Assembly: GCA_937961455.1 (NCBI GenBank)
Contig: CALGNN010000076.1
Location: 1-64,000, forward strand
From: an uncultured Saprospiraceae bacterium
GTDB taxonomy: Bacteria > Bacteroidota > Bacteroidia > Chitinophagales > Saprospiraceae
Length of the DNA stretch: 64,000 nucleotides
Direction of reading: 5' to 3'
This document shows, piece by piece, positions 10,401 to 17,976 of the stretch; position 1 is the stretch's first letter; every line of letters starts with the position of its first letter. The notes beneath the pieces were generated by a model. The model ran no database searches. It had not been told where the DNA came from and worked only from the letters and a program-made list of their open reading frames with translations. Position numbers and translations under genes: made by a program.

Positions 10401-10716
10401 TACCATAATAGACCTTTCATCTGGATCTGCAACTATTGATATACCCAATATGTTTGCACCTGACAGCGATTCAGATCCAACACTAAAGATTTTAACAGGA
10501 GGCGAAATAAACTCCTTCGAATTTTACATTTATGATCGTTGGGGTAATAAGGTTTTTGAAACAACCGATGAAAATGCAGAATGGGATGGTACTTTCAATG
10601 GGCAAGAGATGCCTGTCGACACATACGTTTGGTTCTATCAAGCTGATATCATTGACTGTAAAGGCAATGTAGTCCCAAATTTGTTCAAGAAAGGTGATGT
10701 GCTACTTTTGCGTTAA
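7423..10716 (+). CDS. Very large secreted protein with PKD-like repeats and gliding-motility-associated (T9SS type B) C-terminal domain
   Basis: This 1097-residue protein has a clean signal peptide (MVKLYKFLLAFFTPLALFGQ). The middle contains at least four beta-sandwich repeats of about 83 residues. Each opens with an AG-DL-L-C-like block: VSAGSDLVLNC (about 522), IDAGPAQIITC (602), ADAGEDLVLDC (685) and VNAGDDLYINC (768). The last about 85 residues (NMFAPDSDSD, FYIYDRWGNKVFE, WDGTFNGQEMPVDTYVW) are the typical gliding-motility-associated C-terminal domain used as a type B T9SS signal. It is probably exposed on the cell surface, in adhesion or motility. Many conserved Cys pairs suggest extracellular disulfides. 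No enzyme domain is apparent. Confidence 0.9.
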   Translation: MVKLYKFLLAFFTPLALFGQDCISFNDQDTLICGYETLITASPNGGTWEFLCDLSDGPVETNLIGLNIIKANVGACGSYFFSYSVSGGNCNDTDTIQIDFYSQDKRDILNEVSYNLNYNPISYYQDETLCGPSVLLNGLNAPSEKWTLDWAITCQSQIFTSNFGNFVVDGCEVDQYNYDSTSYSGSLSDSQIFNQDSFNYNGNFDLISYTDSIFQSNNQNLNGQCPSPETCFPQPAECLELIFDTIYYDLPIREGGCWNVVDNGVDIPLSDTSVISYNGDSLWIHFLTGSNYFGPNNVQIEFYEIDNGTLINPLDTLQITLVWKEKWSTETYTEIRRKRLIDPDCFQCGYNKSVPYNIEPPNIPFYQESPFTLTILPAPSFNFVGDTLICDNASASLCIEPEFDSYEWSNSATTQCIALSDGGIYGVTVTSENGCEQEAFQLVSIVDLENVNIVAESFSLCDGDCVDLEVNTSGSYQWSTGDTTQIINVCPPLGSTNYNVTVTKDGCSKVLQANVNVAASPFVSAGSDLVLNCDSTQFTVEGNYGPNNPNYEIFWQTPTGNVPGQTLLITDPGLYFFVVRDNEFNCSVSDPLAVTEDLDAPLIDAGPAQIITCQIQNVVLDGSIDFSSGSIEFMWSGPGINASNATSTDPVVNIAGSYYLEAKNLMNGCISIDSVIVSSDNEVPIADAGEDLVLDCGQSFVLINGSGSQSGPNIIYTWTGPGIDSSNVNDITPLVNQAGNYTLQVLDTVNLCSSNSNMTVTINNDIPNVNAGDDLYINCTTFNVNLQPEIDGDISVFSFMWTGPFGFSSSQVNPLVADPGVYYLTVENINNACSKMDSVVVNDFEEISFDFETAPSCESANSGEIRITQVFGGAAPIQYILENEPPTLIPLFENLAPGIYELRIVDAVGCSKIETILIEELDPIIFEIEDEYTLCGESEIISIDASIVYDGPLEYLWSNFENDPIAQYSLSDTQSGEEWVEISNGCETVREEFTIIDLSSGSATIDIPNMFAPDSDSDPTLKILTGGEINSFEFYIYDRWGNKVFETTDENAEWDGTFNGQEMPVDTYVWFYQADIIDCKGNVVPNLFKKGDVLLLR

Positions 10717-10742
10717 GCTCAGTTAGAAAATTATATTCTTAA

Positions 10743-11273
10743 TTAAGGATCTGTCTTTTCAAAATCTAAAGAAACTGAATTAATACAATAACGAAGACCA
10801 GTTGGCTTAGGTCCATCATCAAATACGTGGCCTAAATGTCCATCGCATCTTCCACAGACGACTTCTACCCTGCTCATACCATAAGTGTTATCCTCATGCT
10901 CAATGACTACGTCTTTATCTATCGCATCATAAAAACTTGGCCAGCCAGTTCCAGACTCAAACTTAGTTCCTGAATTGAACAAAGGCAATTGACAAGCAGC
11001 ACAGGTATAGATACCACGTTCTTTGTTTTTTAACAAATCACCTGTCCAAGGACGTTCTGTACCTTTTTCTCTCAAAACATAAAATTCCTGTTCATTCAGC
11101 TGCTGACTCCACTCTTCTTTTGTTTTCGAAATTTTGGTGATGGGTTTTTGAACAACCACAGGTGCCGCTTTTTGATCCTGGTGGCTCAGTTTTGAATTTT
11201 GACTGGTACAAGAATTGAGTGTGACTAAACTGATAAATAGGGTAAGTGTGTTGATTACAATTTTATTCTTCAT
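10743..11273 (-). CDS. msrB: Peptide-methionine (R)-S-oxide reductase, lipoprotein form
   Basis: It reduces the R epimer of methionine sulfoxide in proteins. The 176-residue product carries a lipoprotein signal (lipobox LNSC near residue 22), then a full MsrB domain: the EEWSQQLNEQEFYVLREKGTERP start, two zinc CxxC pairs (CAAC and CGRC), SGTGWPSF, the GHLGHVFDDGP block, and RYCINSVSL with the catalytic Cys. A lipidated copy should act in the periplasm, protecting envelope proteins from oxidation. Its start overlaps the end of the upstream membrane-protein gene by 11 bases, so the three genes rimO-membrane protein-msrB look like one operon. No msrA is adjacent. Confidence 0.93.
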   Translation of the reverse strand: MKNKIVINTLTLFISLVTLNSCTSQNSKLSHQDQKAAPVVVQKPITKISKTKEEWSQQLNEQEFYVLREKGTERPWTGDLLKNKERGIYTCAACQLPLFNSGTKFESGTGWPSFYDAIDKDVVIEHEDNTYGMSRVEVVCGRCDGHLGHVFDDGPKPTGLRYCINSVSLDFEKTDP

Positions 11274-11706
11274 TCCTTAATTTTTTATCCTGATCAATAG
11301 CAATTTCAATTATGGTTCTCATCAAATTTGTAATTGCAAGAAAAACTAAATAAACAATTGCTATTACTATAAATATCCAACGATAAGATCCAGCATCATG
11401 TATACTCACACCTGAAAATAATTCAGCTGCTATTGCAGAAAGTAATACAATACCAAGAAATGCTGGAATGGAAAAAATCTGATATTTACCCTTAGCTTTT
11501 GTAGCCAAACCAATGATCGCATTAAAAAAAGCAAAGAACAAAACAAAACTTCCAGCGATCCACCAAGCAGTTAAAGGATCTCGCTCTGCACCACCAAAAA
11601 GGCGATGTCCAATTAAAAATAGCATCATCAAAGTGAAGACTACACCTAATTGAACAAAAGGGCTATAGGGACTTTTAAGTAAGGATAATTTTTCGTTATT
11701 AATCAT
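11263..11706 (-). CDS. Small integral membrane protein, four predicted helices
   Basis: I do not recognise the family with confidence. The 147 residues contain four hydrophobic segments (about 18-37, 49-70, 80-99 and 108-130), with short loops and a charged tail (IDQDKKLRNEE). The N-terminal PYSPFVQLGVVFTLMMLF recalls small Bacteroidota proteins located next to CPBP-type membrane proteases, but no protease motif is present. Its ATG overlaps the rimO stop by 4 bases and its 3' end overlaps msrB, so it is translationally coupled in both directions. Confidence 0.7.
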   Translation of the reverse strand: MINNEKLSLLKSPYSPFVQLGVVFTLMMLFLIGHRLFGGAERDPLTAWWIAGSFVLFFAFFNAIIGLATKAKGKYQIFSIPAFLGIVLLSAIAAELFSGVSIHDAGSYRWIFIVIAIVYLVFLAITNLMRTIIEIAIDQDKKLRNEE

Positions 11707-13004
11707 ATTGGTGATGCAAAAAGATCGTAAGCTTCTGCATCTTCTATTTTTACTTTGACAAAATCTCCAACTCTTAAAAAATGCTCTTTGGCATTAATTA
11801 AGACTTCATTATCAACTTCTGGTGAATCATATTCTGTGCGTCCATAAAAGTAATCACCTTCCTTCCGATCTATTAAAACTTTAAATGTTTGATCTATCTT
11901 TTTTTGATTTTTTCTGAGCGAAATTTCATTTTGAATATTCATTAAACGCGCTTTACGCTCGATTTTCACTTCTTGTGGTACATCATCAACCAATTCATGT
12001 GCACTGGTATTTTCTTCATGTGAATATTCAAAAACACCAAGTCTTTCAAATTCCATTTTTCTTACAAACGCACAAAGAGATTCAAACTCAGCTTCTGTTT
12101 CTCCAGGAAAACCCACCATAAAAGTGGTCCTAATGGCGATATCTTTAACGGTATTTCTAGCATGCTGAATAAGCTCCATGGTTTCTTCCATAGTAATTTG
12201 GCGCTTCATTCTCTTTAGAATATCATTATTAGCGTGCTGAAGTGGCATGTCTAGATAATTACAAATTTTATCATTAGCTGCCATCACATCAAAAAGATCT
12301 GTAGGAAACTTTGAAGGGTAAGCATAATGTAACCTTATCCATTCTATGCCATCCACCTCTGAAAGTTTCTCAAGCAATTCAGCTAAAGATCTCTTTTTAT
12401 AGATGTCCAAACCGTAATAAGTTAACTCCTGAGCAATAAGCATTAACTCTCTAACACCTTTAGCCGCAAGAAGTTTTGCTTCTTCCACTAATGATTCAAT
12501 GGTTCTTGATATGTGTTTACCACGCATTAGAGGAATTGCACAAAATGAGCAGGTTCTATTACAACCTTCAGAAATCTTTAAATAAGCATAATGCTCAGGT
12601 GTAATTAAACTTCTTTGCCCTATCAATTCATGTTTATAGTCCGCCTCAAACTTCTGTAGTAAGGAGGGTAATTCCATGGTTCCAAAAAATGCATCTACCT
12701 CTGGTATTTCTTCCTCAAGATTATCCTTATAGCGCTGAGAAAGGCAGCCTGTAACATAGAGCTTCTCTATATTCCCTTGCCTTTTTTCATCTGCATAATC
12801 CAAGATCGTATTAATCGATTCTTCTTTTGCTTTATCAATAAACCCACAAGTATTAATAATGACAACTTCTGGTTCCATCGCAGAATGCTCGTGTTCTGCA
12901 TCGATCTTATTCGCTTGCAATTGCGCTACAATATTCTCAGAATCAACAATATTTTTTGCGCATCCCAAGGTTATTACATTAACTTTATGTTGTTTCGTCT
13001 TCAA
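11703..13004 (-). CDS. rimO: Ribosomal protein S12 methylthiotransferase RimO
   Basis: A radical-SAM enzyme that methylthiolates an Asp of ribosomal protein S12. The 433 residues show the N-terminal UPF0004 domain (VITLGCAKNIVDSE, NTCGFIDKAKEES, VTGCLSQRY) with Cys ligands for the auxiliary cluster. The radical-SAM motif is C-N-R-T-C-S-F-C in the SEGC region, and a C-terminal TRAM domain follows. GCAKN-VDSE and the SCxFC variant separate it from MiaB. The start is a TTG. No ATG lies between it and the first conserved block, and upstream an in-frame stop closes the frame, so TTG is the only plausible start. A -7 box ends 7 bases upstream. Confidence 0.95.
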   Translation of the reverse strand: MKTKQHKVNVITLGCAKNIVDSENIVAQLQANKIDAEHEHSAMEPEVVIINTCGFIDKAKEESINTILDYADEKRQGNIEKLYVTGCLSQRYKDNLEEEIPEVDAFFGTMELPSLLQKFEADYKHELIGQRSLITPEHYAYLKISEGCNRTCSFCAIPLMRGKHISRTIESLVEEAKLLAAKGVRELMLIAQELTYYGLDIYKKRSLAELLEKLSEVDGIEWIRLHYAYPSKFPTDLFDVMAANDKICNYLDMPLQHANNDILKRMKRQITMEETMELIQHARNTVKDIAIRTTFMVGFPGETEAEFESLCAFVRKMEFERLGVFEYSHEENTSAHELVDDVPQEVKIERKARLMNIQNEISLRKNQKKIDQTFKVLIDRKEGDYFYGRTEYDSPEVDNEVLINAKEHFLRVGDFVKVKIEDAEAYDLFASPI

Positions 13005-13011
13005 AGTGGAA

Positions 13012-13019
13012 CAAAGATA
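13012..13019 (-). promoter_or_regulatory. Bacteroidota -7 box for the rimO operon
   Basis: On the minus strand this reads TATCTTTG, an exact TAnnTTTG match. It ends 7 bases before the TTG start of rimO, so transcription could begin at or next to the first codon, giving a leaderless or nearly leaderless message (inference). Confidence 0.45.
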
Positions 13020-13072
13020 ATTCTTTAATAATGCTTAGATAATAGATTGACTAATAATATCGTTTTGGAATT

Positions 13073-13747
13073 ATGAAAAATAGTAAAACCCTTCTTGCAC
13101 TGACGATAATTGCAATTTTCACTTTTCAATTGTCTGGCCAGGTAGCCATTAATACAAGTTTTCATACAAATAGAATATCAGATAAGGATCCTCAGTTAAG
13201 TCAAGACAATCTTTATGATGCCTTTACTATGGGTGCTGGTGTAGGAGTTGATTATTGGTTTAGACTAAAAAACCATAGATTAGAATTCACTCCTGAACTC
13301 AGTTATCAAAGAGAGTTGGATACGAGATCAGAAAAGCTTCCTGCATTACAAGCATCAAGTTTCCAATTTAAATTTAATACCAATATTTATCCTTTGGATT
13401 TTTTAAATGATTGCGAATGCCCCACATTTGATAAAGATGGAGAATTTCTAAAGAAAGGTTTTTTCATCAGTTTACACCCTGGTATTGATTATGGAAATTT
13501 AAGAACCAGAGGAGAAGACATCACAACTCCAATAAATGATGAACATTTTTGGTTTATTGCAGGAGCTGGAGTAGGCTTTGATTTTGGTGTTTCAAAATTA
13601 TTAACCATTACTCCCTATTTTAGATGGCTTAGATATTTGAATGCAGATTTTCAAGATCAAGCGTTTAATTTTAATCAAAACAATTTTGGAGTTAGATTGA
13701 GTTTGAGAGCAGATTATGTTCGCAATCAAAGAAGAAGAGGATGGTAA
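13073..13747 (+). CDS. Outer-membrane beta-barrel protein, function unknown
   Basis: The 224-residue product has a Sec signal peptide (MKNSKTLLALTIIAIFTFQLSGQ) and then alternating amphipathic beta strands (FRLKNHRLEFTPELSY, FQFKFNTNIYPLDFL, FWFIAGAGVGFDFGV, LTITPYFRWLRY). It ends NFGVRLSLRADYV, like other OMP_b-brl porin-like proteins, although a few basic residues (RNQRRRGW) follow the last strand. A loop containing NDCECPTFDKDG has a close Cys pair. It is probably an 8-stranded outer-membrane barrel. The function cannot be read. It is transcribed away from rimO. Confidence 0.75.
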   Translation: MKNSKTLLALTIIAIFTFQLSGQVAINTSFHTNRISDKDPQLSQDNLYDAFTMGAGVGVDYWFRLKNHRLEFTPELSYQRELDTRSEKLPALQASSFQFKFNTNIYPLDFLNDCECPTFDKDGEFLKKGFFISLHPGIDYGNLRTRGEDITTPINDEHFWFIAGAGVGFDFGVSKLLTITPYFRWLRYLNADFQDQAFNFNQNNFGVRLSLRADYVRNQRRRGW

Positions 13748-13757
13748 TTCAACTATC

Positions 13758-13788
13758 TTGGTGTAGCGCATAATTCACCCAACTTTTG
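13758..13788 (+). promoter_or_regulatory. Likely ilv operon promoter
   Basis: TTG at 13758-13760 and AACTTTTG at 13781-13788 (7 of 8 to TAnnTTTG) are separated by 20 bases, close to the -33/-7 arrangement of Bacteroidota promoters. A transcript from here would contain the leader hairpin, the leader peptide and the attenuator before ilvD. Confidence 0.35.
13761..13778 (+). repeat. Short element GTGTAGCGC-AATTCAC, copy 1
   Basis: GTGTAGCGCATAATTCAC lies 14 bases after the stop codon of the barrel gene. A near-identical copy occurs at 57172-57190, directly after another stop codon. This copy sits between a TTG (13758) and AACTTTTG (13781), i.e. in the spacer of the likely ilv promoter. Confidence 0.45.
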
Positions 13789-13800
13789 AAAAAATTCATC

Positions 13801-13830
13801 GAATGCTTTGTTTTAAACATAAAAGCATTC
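13801..13830 (+). other. 5' leader hairpin before the ilv leader peptide
   Basis: GAATGCTTT (13801-13809) and AAAGCATTC (13822-13830) form a perfect 9-bp stem with a 12-base loop in the ilv leader RNA, 24 bases before the leader-peptide ATG. It has no T run, so it is not a terminator. It may stabilise the leader or pace the polymerase. Confidence 0.45.
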
Positions 13831-13854
13831 ATATTAGCAATTCAATTTTTACAA

Positions 13855-13908
13855 ATGTTAAATATTATTTCTCTAGTAGTCATTATTATTATCGTGGTAC
13901 ACACTTGA
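13855..13908 (+). CDS. ilv operon leader peptide (attenuator control peptide)
   Basis: This 17-codon frame reads MLNIISLVVIIIIVVHT and stops with TGA. Twelve of seventeen residues are Leu, Ile or Val, including an uninterrupted run of eight (VVIIIIVV) at codons 8-15. It lies 70 bases before ilvD and is followed by a strong hairpin with a T run, the classical arrangement for ribosome-mediated attenuation. When charged Ile, Val or Leu tRNA is scarce, a ribosome would stall in this run and block formation of the terminator. The composition and place make this a confident call, although no database comparison was possible. Confidence 0.85.
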   Translation: MLNIISLVVIIIIVVHT

Positions 13909-13937
13909 CCAAAGGAGACTTTATTATAAAATAATTT

Positions 13938-13973
13938 AAAAGCTTTTCTCCATGAGAAAAGCTTTTTTTTTTT
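13938..13973 (+). terminator. Attenuator terminator hairpin of the ilv operon
   Basis: A perfect 13-bp stem (13938-13950 with 13954-13966, loop CAT) is followed by an unbroken T run to 13973, only 5 bases before the ilvD ATG. Alternative pairing is visible: GGAGA (13914-13918) can pair with TCTCC (13947-13951) inside the 5' arm, giving an antiterminator. It can also pair with TCTCT (13870-13874) inside the leader-peptide coding sequence, which would free the terminator. This matches the 1:2, 2:3, 3:4 logic of amino-acid attenuators (inference from pairing by eye). Confidence 0.85.
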
Positions 13974-13978
13974 GAACT

Positions 13979-15661
13979 ATGGACAAAGATTTAAACAAAT
14001 ACAGCAAGACGATTACTCAGGATGACACACAACCGGGTGCTCAAGCGATGCTTCATGCTATTGGACTAGATACTGAGGACCTAAAGAAAGCTCAAGTTGG
14101 AATTGCGAGCACTGGATGGCAAGGAAATCCTTGTAATATGCATCTTAATTTTCTTGCAAGTCAAATTAAAAGAGAAGTAGATAATCAATCACTCATAGGT
14201 TTGATTTTCCATACAATTGGAGTTAGTGATGGAATGTCAATGGGTACAAAGGGCATGCGTTTTTCCCTACCTTCTAGAGATATTATTGCCGATTCTATTG
14301 AAACTGTGATGAATGCGCAATGGTACGATGGATTATTAACGGTAGTTGGATGTGATAAAAATATGCCTGGAGCCATGATGGCAATTGGAAGATTAAACAG
14401 ACCTTCGATATTAGTCTATGGAGGAACTATTGCACCAGGAAACTACAAAGGCCAAGATTTAGATATTGTTTCAGCCTTTGAAGCACTTGGCAAAAAAACC
14501 GCAGGAGAAATTGCCCAAGAAGAATTTAAAGCAATCGTAAAAAATGCATGTCCAGGAGCTGGCGCTTGTGGAGGAATGTATACGGCTAATACTATGGCTT
14601 CTGCTATTGAAGCTCTAGGAATGAGCCTTCCCTTTAATTCTTCTTTACCTGCAGCAAGTATTGAAAAAGCTGATGAAGCTGAAAGAGCTGCAAGCGCAAT
14701 TCGACACTTGATGGAACAAAATATACTTCCATCTGATATTTTATCAAAAGCCTCATTTGAAAATGCTTTAAGAATCATCATGGTCTTAGGAGGCTCAACA
14801 AATGCGGTCTTACATATGATTGCTATGGCAAAAGCTGCTAATGTAAAATTGAACCTTGATGACTTCCAAAGAATTAGTGATGAAACGCCATTTCTTTCTG
14901 ATTTAAAGCCTAGTGGAAAATACGTAATGGAAGATTTACATAAGATAGGTGGTGTTCCAGCGGTCATGAAGTATATGTTAAAACAAGATTTATTAGATGG
15001 CAGTTGTTTAACTGTAACTGGCAAAACTGTTGAAGAAAATTTAGCAGATGTTCCTGACTTAAAAGAAGCTCAGCAGATTATTCATCCTACTAGCGCACCC
15101 TTAAAAGCAAGTGGCCATTTACAAATCTTATATGGAAATTTAGCTAAGGAAGGATGTGTAGCAAAAATTACAGGAAAAGAAGGATTGGTGTTTTCTGGCC
15201 CTGCCAAAGTCTTTAACGGTGAAGCTGCTACAAATGAAGCCATTCTAAATAATGAAATCAAAGAAGGGGAAGTTATTGTCATTAGGTACTCTGGACCTAA
15301 AGGTGCACCCGGTATGCCAGAAATGTTAAAACCGACTTCCCTCATCATGGGTGCAGGACTTGGCAAGAAAGTGGCATTGATAACTGACGGAAGGTTTTCT
15401 GGAGGAACGCATGGATTTGTGGTAGGGCATATTTGCCCTGAAGCTGAAACAGGAGGAATGTTGGCTTTTATTGAAGATGGTGACATTATAACCATCGATG
15501 CAGACAACAATACATTGAGTGTAGATCTTACTGAAGAAGAATTACAGAAAAGAAAAACAGCCTGGCTAAAACCTGAAAAGAGTTTTACTAATGGAATATT
15601 AAAAAAATACTATCATACTGTTTCATCCGCAAGTGAAGGATGTGTTACTGATGAGTTTTAA
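13979..15661 (+). CDS. ilvD: Dihydroxy-acid dehydratase
   Basis: It dehydrates 2,3-dihydroxy-isovalerate and -methylvalerate to the 2-keto acids of valine and isoleucine synthesis. The 560-residue length is normal. Iron-sulfur and active-site blocks are visible: GNPCNMHL near residue 45, [12 protein letters not shown] near 122, and the highly conserved [16 protein letters not shown] near 193. Later come [16 protein letters not shown] and the C-terminal [23 protein letters not shown]. It is the first gene of ilvD-ilvB-ilvN-ilvC-ilvA and starts immediately after the attenuator T run, so it is the gene most directly controlled by it. Confidence 0.97.
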   Translation: MDKDLNKYSKTITQDDTQPGAQAMLHAIGLDTEDLKKAQVGIASTGWQGNPCNMHLNFLASQIKREVDNQSLIGLIFHTIGVSDGMSMGTKGMRFSLPSRDIIADSIETVMNAQWYDGLLTVVGCDKNMPGAMMAIGRLNRPSILVYGGTIAPGNYKGQDLDIVSAFEALGKKTAGEIAQEEFKAIVKNACPGAGACGGMYTANTMASAIEALGMSLPFNSSLPAASIEKADEAERAASAIRHLMEQNILPSDILSKASFENALRIIMVLGGSTNAVLHMIAMAKAANVKLNLDDFQRISDETPFLSDLKPSGKYVMEDLHKIGGVPAVMKYMLKQDLLDGSCLTVTGKTVEENLADVPDLKEAQQIIHPTSAPLKASGHLQILYGNLAKEGCVAKITGKEGLVFSGPAKVFNGEAATNEAILNNEIKEGEVIVIRYSGPKGAPGMPEMLKPTSLIMGAGLGKKVALITDGRFSGGTHGFVVGHICPEAETGGMLAFIEDGDIITIDADNNTLSVDLTEEELQKRKTAWLKPEKSFTNGILKKYYHTVSSASEGCVTDEF

Positions 15662-15670
15662 AATTGAATT

Positions 15671-17416
15671 ATGCCGCAAGCAAAAGCAAAATCGAAGTCT
15701 AAGAACAGAAGTAAAATAGCTATGCCAAAGCAAATAAGTGGTGCCGAAGCCATACTTAAATGCCTAATCAAAGAGCAAACAGAGGTCATCTTTGGATATC
15801 CAGGTGGTGCCATCATGCCTGTATATGATGCTTTGTATGATTACAGAAAAAAACTAAAACATATACTTCCTCGTCATGAGCAAGGTGCCATTCATGCTGC
15901 TGAAGGATATGCTAGGGTTACAAGAAAAACGGGTGTTTGCATGGCTACTTCTGGTCCAGGAGCTACCAATCTTATGACCGGGCTTTGTGACGCACTCATG
16001 GATTCAGTTCCACTAGTGTGCATCACTGGGCAAGTATTCGCCCATGTGCTTGGAACGGATGCATTTCAAGAAACAGATGTAATTGGATGCACCATGCCGA
16101 TCACTAAATGGAATTATCAAATCACTCATGCATCTGAAATTCCAGAAGTTTTCAAAAAAGCCTTCCACATAGCTAATTCAGGAAGACCAGGACCCGTTGT
16201 CATTGATATTACTAAGAATGCTCAAATTGAAAAATTTACATTCAAATACGACAAGCAAGCTACCATACGATCTTATCATCCTGTACCAAAAATTAATAAT
16301 CAAAAATTAAAGGATGCAGCTGCGTTGATCAATAATTGTAAAAAGCCATTAATCTTAGCAGGCCATGGAATTCAAATTGCTCATGCACAAGAAGCCTTTA
16401 AAAAATTTGTAGAAAAATCAGGCATTCCACTTGCATGCACCATCCATGGATTGTCATCCATTCCATCAACTCACCCATTACACAAAGGAATGCTAGGCAT
16501 GCATGGAAATTATGGTCCAAATATTTTAACTAATGAGTGCGATGTTTTGATTGCCATAGGTATGCGCTTTGATGATAGAGTGACAGGCGACCTATCTCGT
16601 TATGCTAAACAAGCTAAGGTGATCCATATTGAAATTGATCAATCAGAAATAGATAAGAATGTAAAAACTGATGTAGCCATTCATGCTGATGCAAAAGAAG
16701 CCTTGCAAAAACTGCTACCCCTTGTAAAAAAGAAAACCTACCCCACTTGGCTTAAAAAGTTTGCCAAATGTGAAAAAATAGAATTACAGAAAGTAATCAA
16801 GAAAGACTTCGCCAAAGAAAAATCTGGAGAAATAAAAATGGCTCAAGTCATTAAAATGCTCTCAGACAAAACCAAAGGAAAAGCAATTATCGCAACAGAT
16901 GTAGGTCAGCATCAAATGATTGCAGCTAGATATTATAGCTATGAAGACACCAACCAATGGGTAAGTTCTGGTGGTGCTGGCACAATGGGCTATGGATTAC
17001 CTGCTGCTTTTGGTGCAAAGTTAGCCAAGCCAGAAAAAGAAGTATTTGCCATAATTGGAGATGGTGGATTTCAGATGACCATTCAAGAGTTGGGCATGTT
17101 AAGCCAATGGAATGTTGCTGTCAAAATTATTCTTTTAGACAATGAATATTTGGGTATGGTTAGACAATGGCAACAGTTGTTTTTTGATAAGCGCTATTCG
17201 GAAGTAGCTTTACAAAATCCAAATTTTATAAAAATTGCAGAAGGGTTTGGCGTGGATGGAGAGGAAGTATCCGAATATAAAGATCTGTCAAAAGCACTTG
17301 ATCGGACGATTGCTTATGAAGGCCCTTACTTATTGCATGTTCGAGTAAAGAAAGAGGACAATGTCTTTCCTATGATTGCAAGTGGTAAATCCGTTTCAGA
17401 AATAACTTTAGAATAA
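15671..17416 (+). CDS. ilvB: Acetolactate synthase, large catalytic subunit
   Basis: A thiamine-diphosphate enzyme that condenses two pyruvates, or pyruvate and 2-ketobutyrate, in the first common step to Val, Leu and Ile. The 581 residues contain the N-terminal TPP domain with the catalytic Glu region ([15 protein letters not shown]), SGPGATNL, the middle FAD/nucleotide domain, the C-terminal TPP-binding [13 protein letters not shown]...LDN motif, and MVRQWQ, typical of anabolic AHAS. The first 17 residues are Lys/Ser-rich; an in-frame ATG at 15722 right before PKQISGAE is an alternative start. The stop overlaps the ilvN start by one base (TAATG). Confidence 0.96.
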   Translation: MPQAKAKSKSKNRSKIAMPKQISGAEAILKCLIKEQTEVIFGYPGGAIMPVYDALYDYRKKLKHILPRHEQGAIHAAEGYARVTRKTGVCMATSGPGATNLMTGLCDALMDSVPLVCITGQVFAHVLGTDAFQETDVIGCTMPITKWNYQITHASEIPEVFKKAFHIANSGRPGPVVIDITKNAQIEKFTFKYDKQATIRSYHPVPKINNQKLKDAAALINNCKKPLILAGHGIQIAHAQEAFKKFVEKSGIPLACTIHGLSSIPSTHPLHKGMLGMHGNYGPNILTNECDVLIAIGMRFDDRVTGDLSRYAKQAKVIHIEIDQSEIDKNVKTDVAIHADAKEALQKLLPLVKKKTYPTWLKKFAKCEKIELQKVIKKDFAKEKSGEIKMAQVIKMLSDKTKGKAIIATDVGQHQMIAARYYSYEDTNQWVSSGGAGTMGYGLPAAFGAKLAKPEKEVFAIIGDGGFQMTIQELGMLSQWNVAVKIILLDNEYLGMVRQWQQLFFDKRYSEVALQNPNFIKIAEGFGVDGEEVSEYKDLSKALDRTIAYEGPYLLHVRVKKEDNVFPMIASGKSVSEITLE

Positions 17417-17958
17417 TGAAAACACAACAATACACACTCTCTGTATTTACAGAAAACCAAACAGGTCTTTTATCAAGAGTTGTTGCGGTATTCACTAGAA
17501 GACATCAAAACATCGATAGTCTAACGGTCTCCCCATCATCTATGGAAGGCATTCATCGATTTACCATTGTGATTGAATCGACAGAAGATCAAGCAAAAAA
17601 AATTGTTGCTCAGTTAGACAAGCAAGTTGATGTGCTAAAAGCATTTTATTATACAAGCGATGAATTGGTTTATCAAGAGATTGCATTATACAAGGTACCA
17701 ACTGAAGTATTTGCTGATGGCGATTCCGTAGAACGTTTAATAAGAAAACATAATGCAAGAATTCTATGCATTGAAAAAAAATATACAGTTATCGAAAAGA
17801 CTGGATTTGAGCTTGAGACAGAGGCGCTTTTCAATGAATTAAAGAAAATAGGTATATACGAATTTGTGAGATCAGGAAGAGTAGCAGTAACAAAACCTAT
17901 GGAACAACTCAACGCGTATTTACAAACATTAGGTATACATAGTTCAAAATCAAATTAA
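17416..17958 (+). CDS. ilvN: Acetolactate synthase, small regulatory subunit
   Basis: This 180-residue regulatory partner of IlvB has an N-terminal ACT domain (YTLSVFTENQTGLLSRVVAVFTRRHQNIDSL, residues about 6-78) that binds valine for feedback inhibition, and a C-terminal small-subunit domain (about 80-165) ending FVRSGRVAVTKP. It starts one base inside the ilvB stop codon, so translation is probably coupled, matching the fixed stoichiometry of the two subunits. Confidence 0.95.
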   Translation: MKTQQYTLSVFTENQTGLLSRVVAVFTRRHQNIDSLTVSPSSMEGIHRFTIVIESTEDQAKKIVAQLDKQVDVLKAFYYTSDELVYQEIALYKVPTEVFADGDSVERLIRKHNARILCIEKKYTVIEKTGFELETEALFNELKKIGIYEFVRSGRVAVTKPMEQLNAYLQTLGIHSSKSN

Positions 17959-17976
17959 TTTAATAGAAAATAGAAT

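Noticed and set aside
14443-15510. Long antisense open frames (193 and 142 codons) inside ilvD
   Set aside because: They are mirror frames of a strongly conserved gene, contain no recognisable motif, and no promoter or separate start context supports them.
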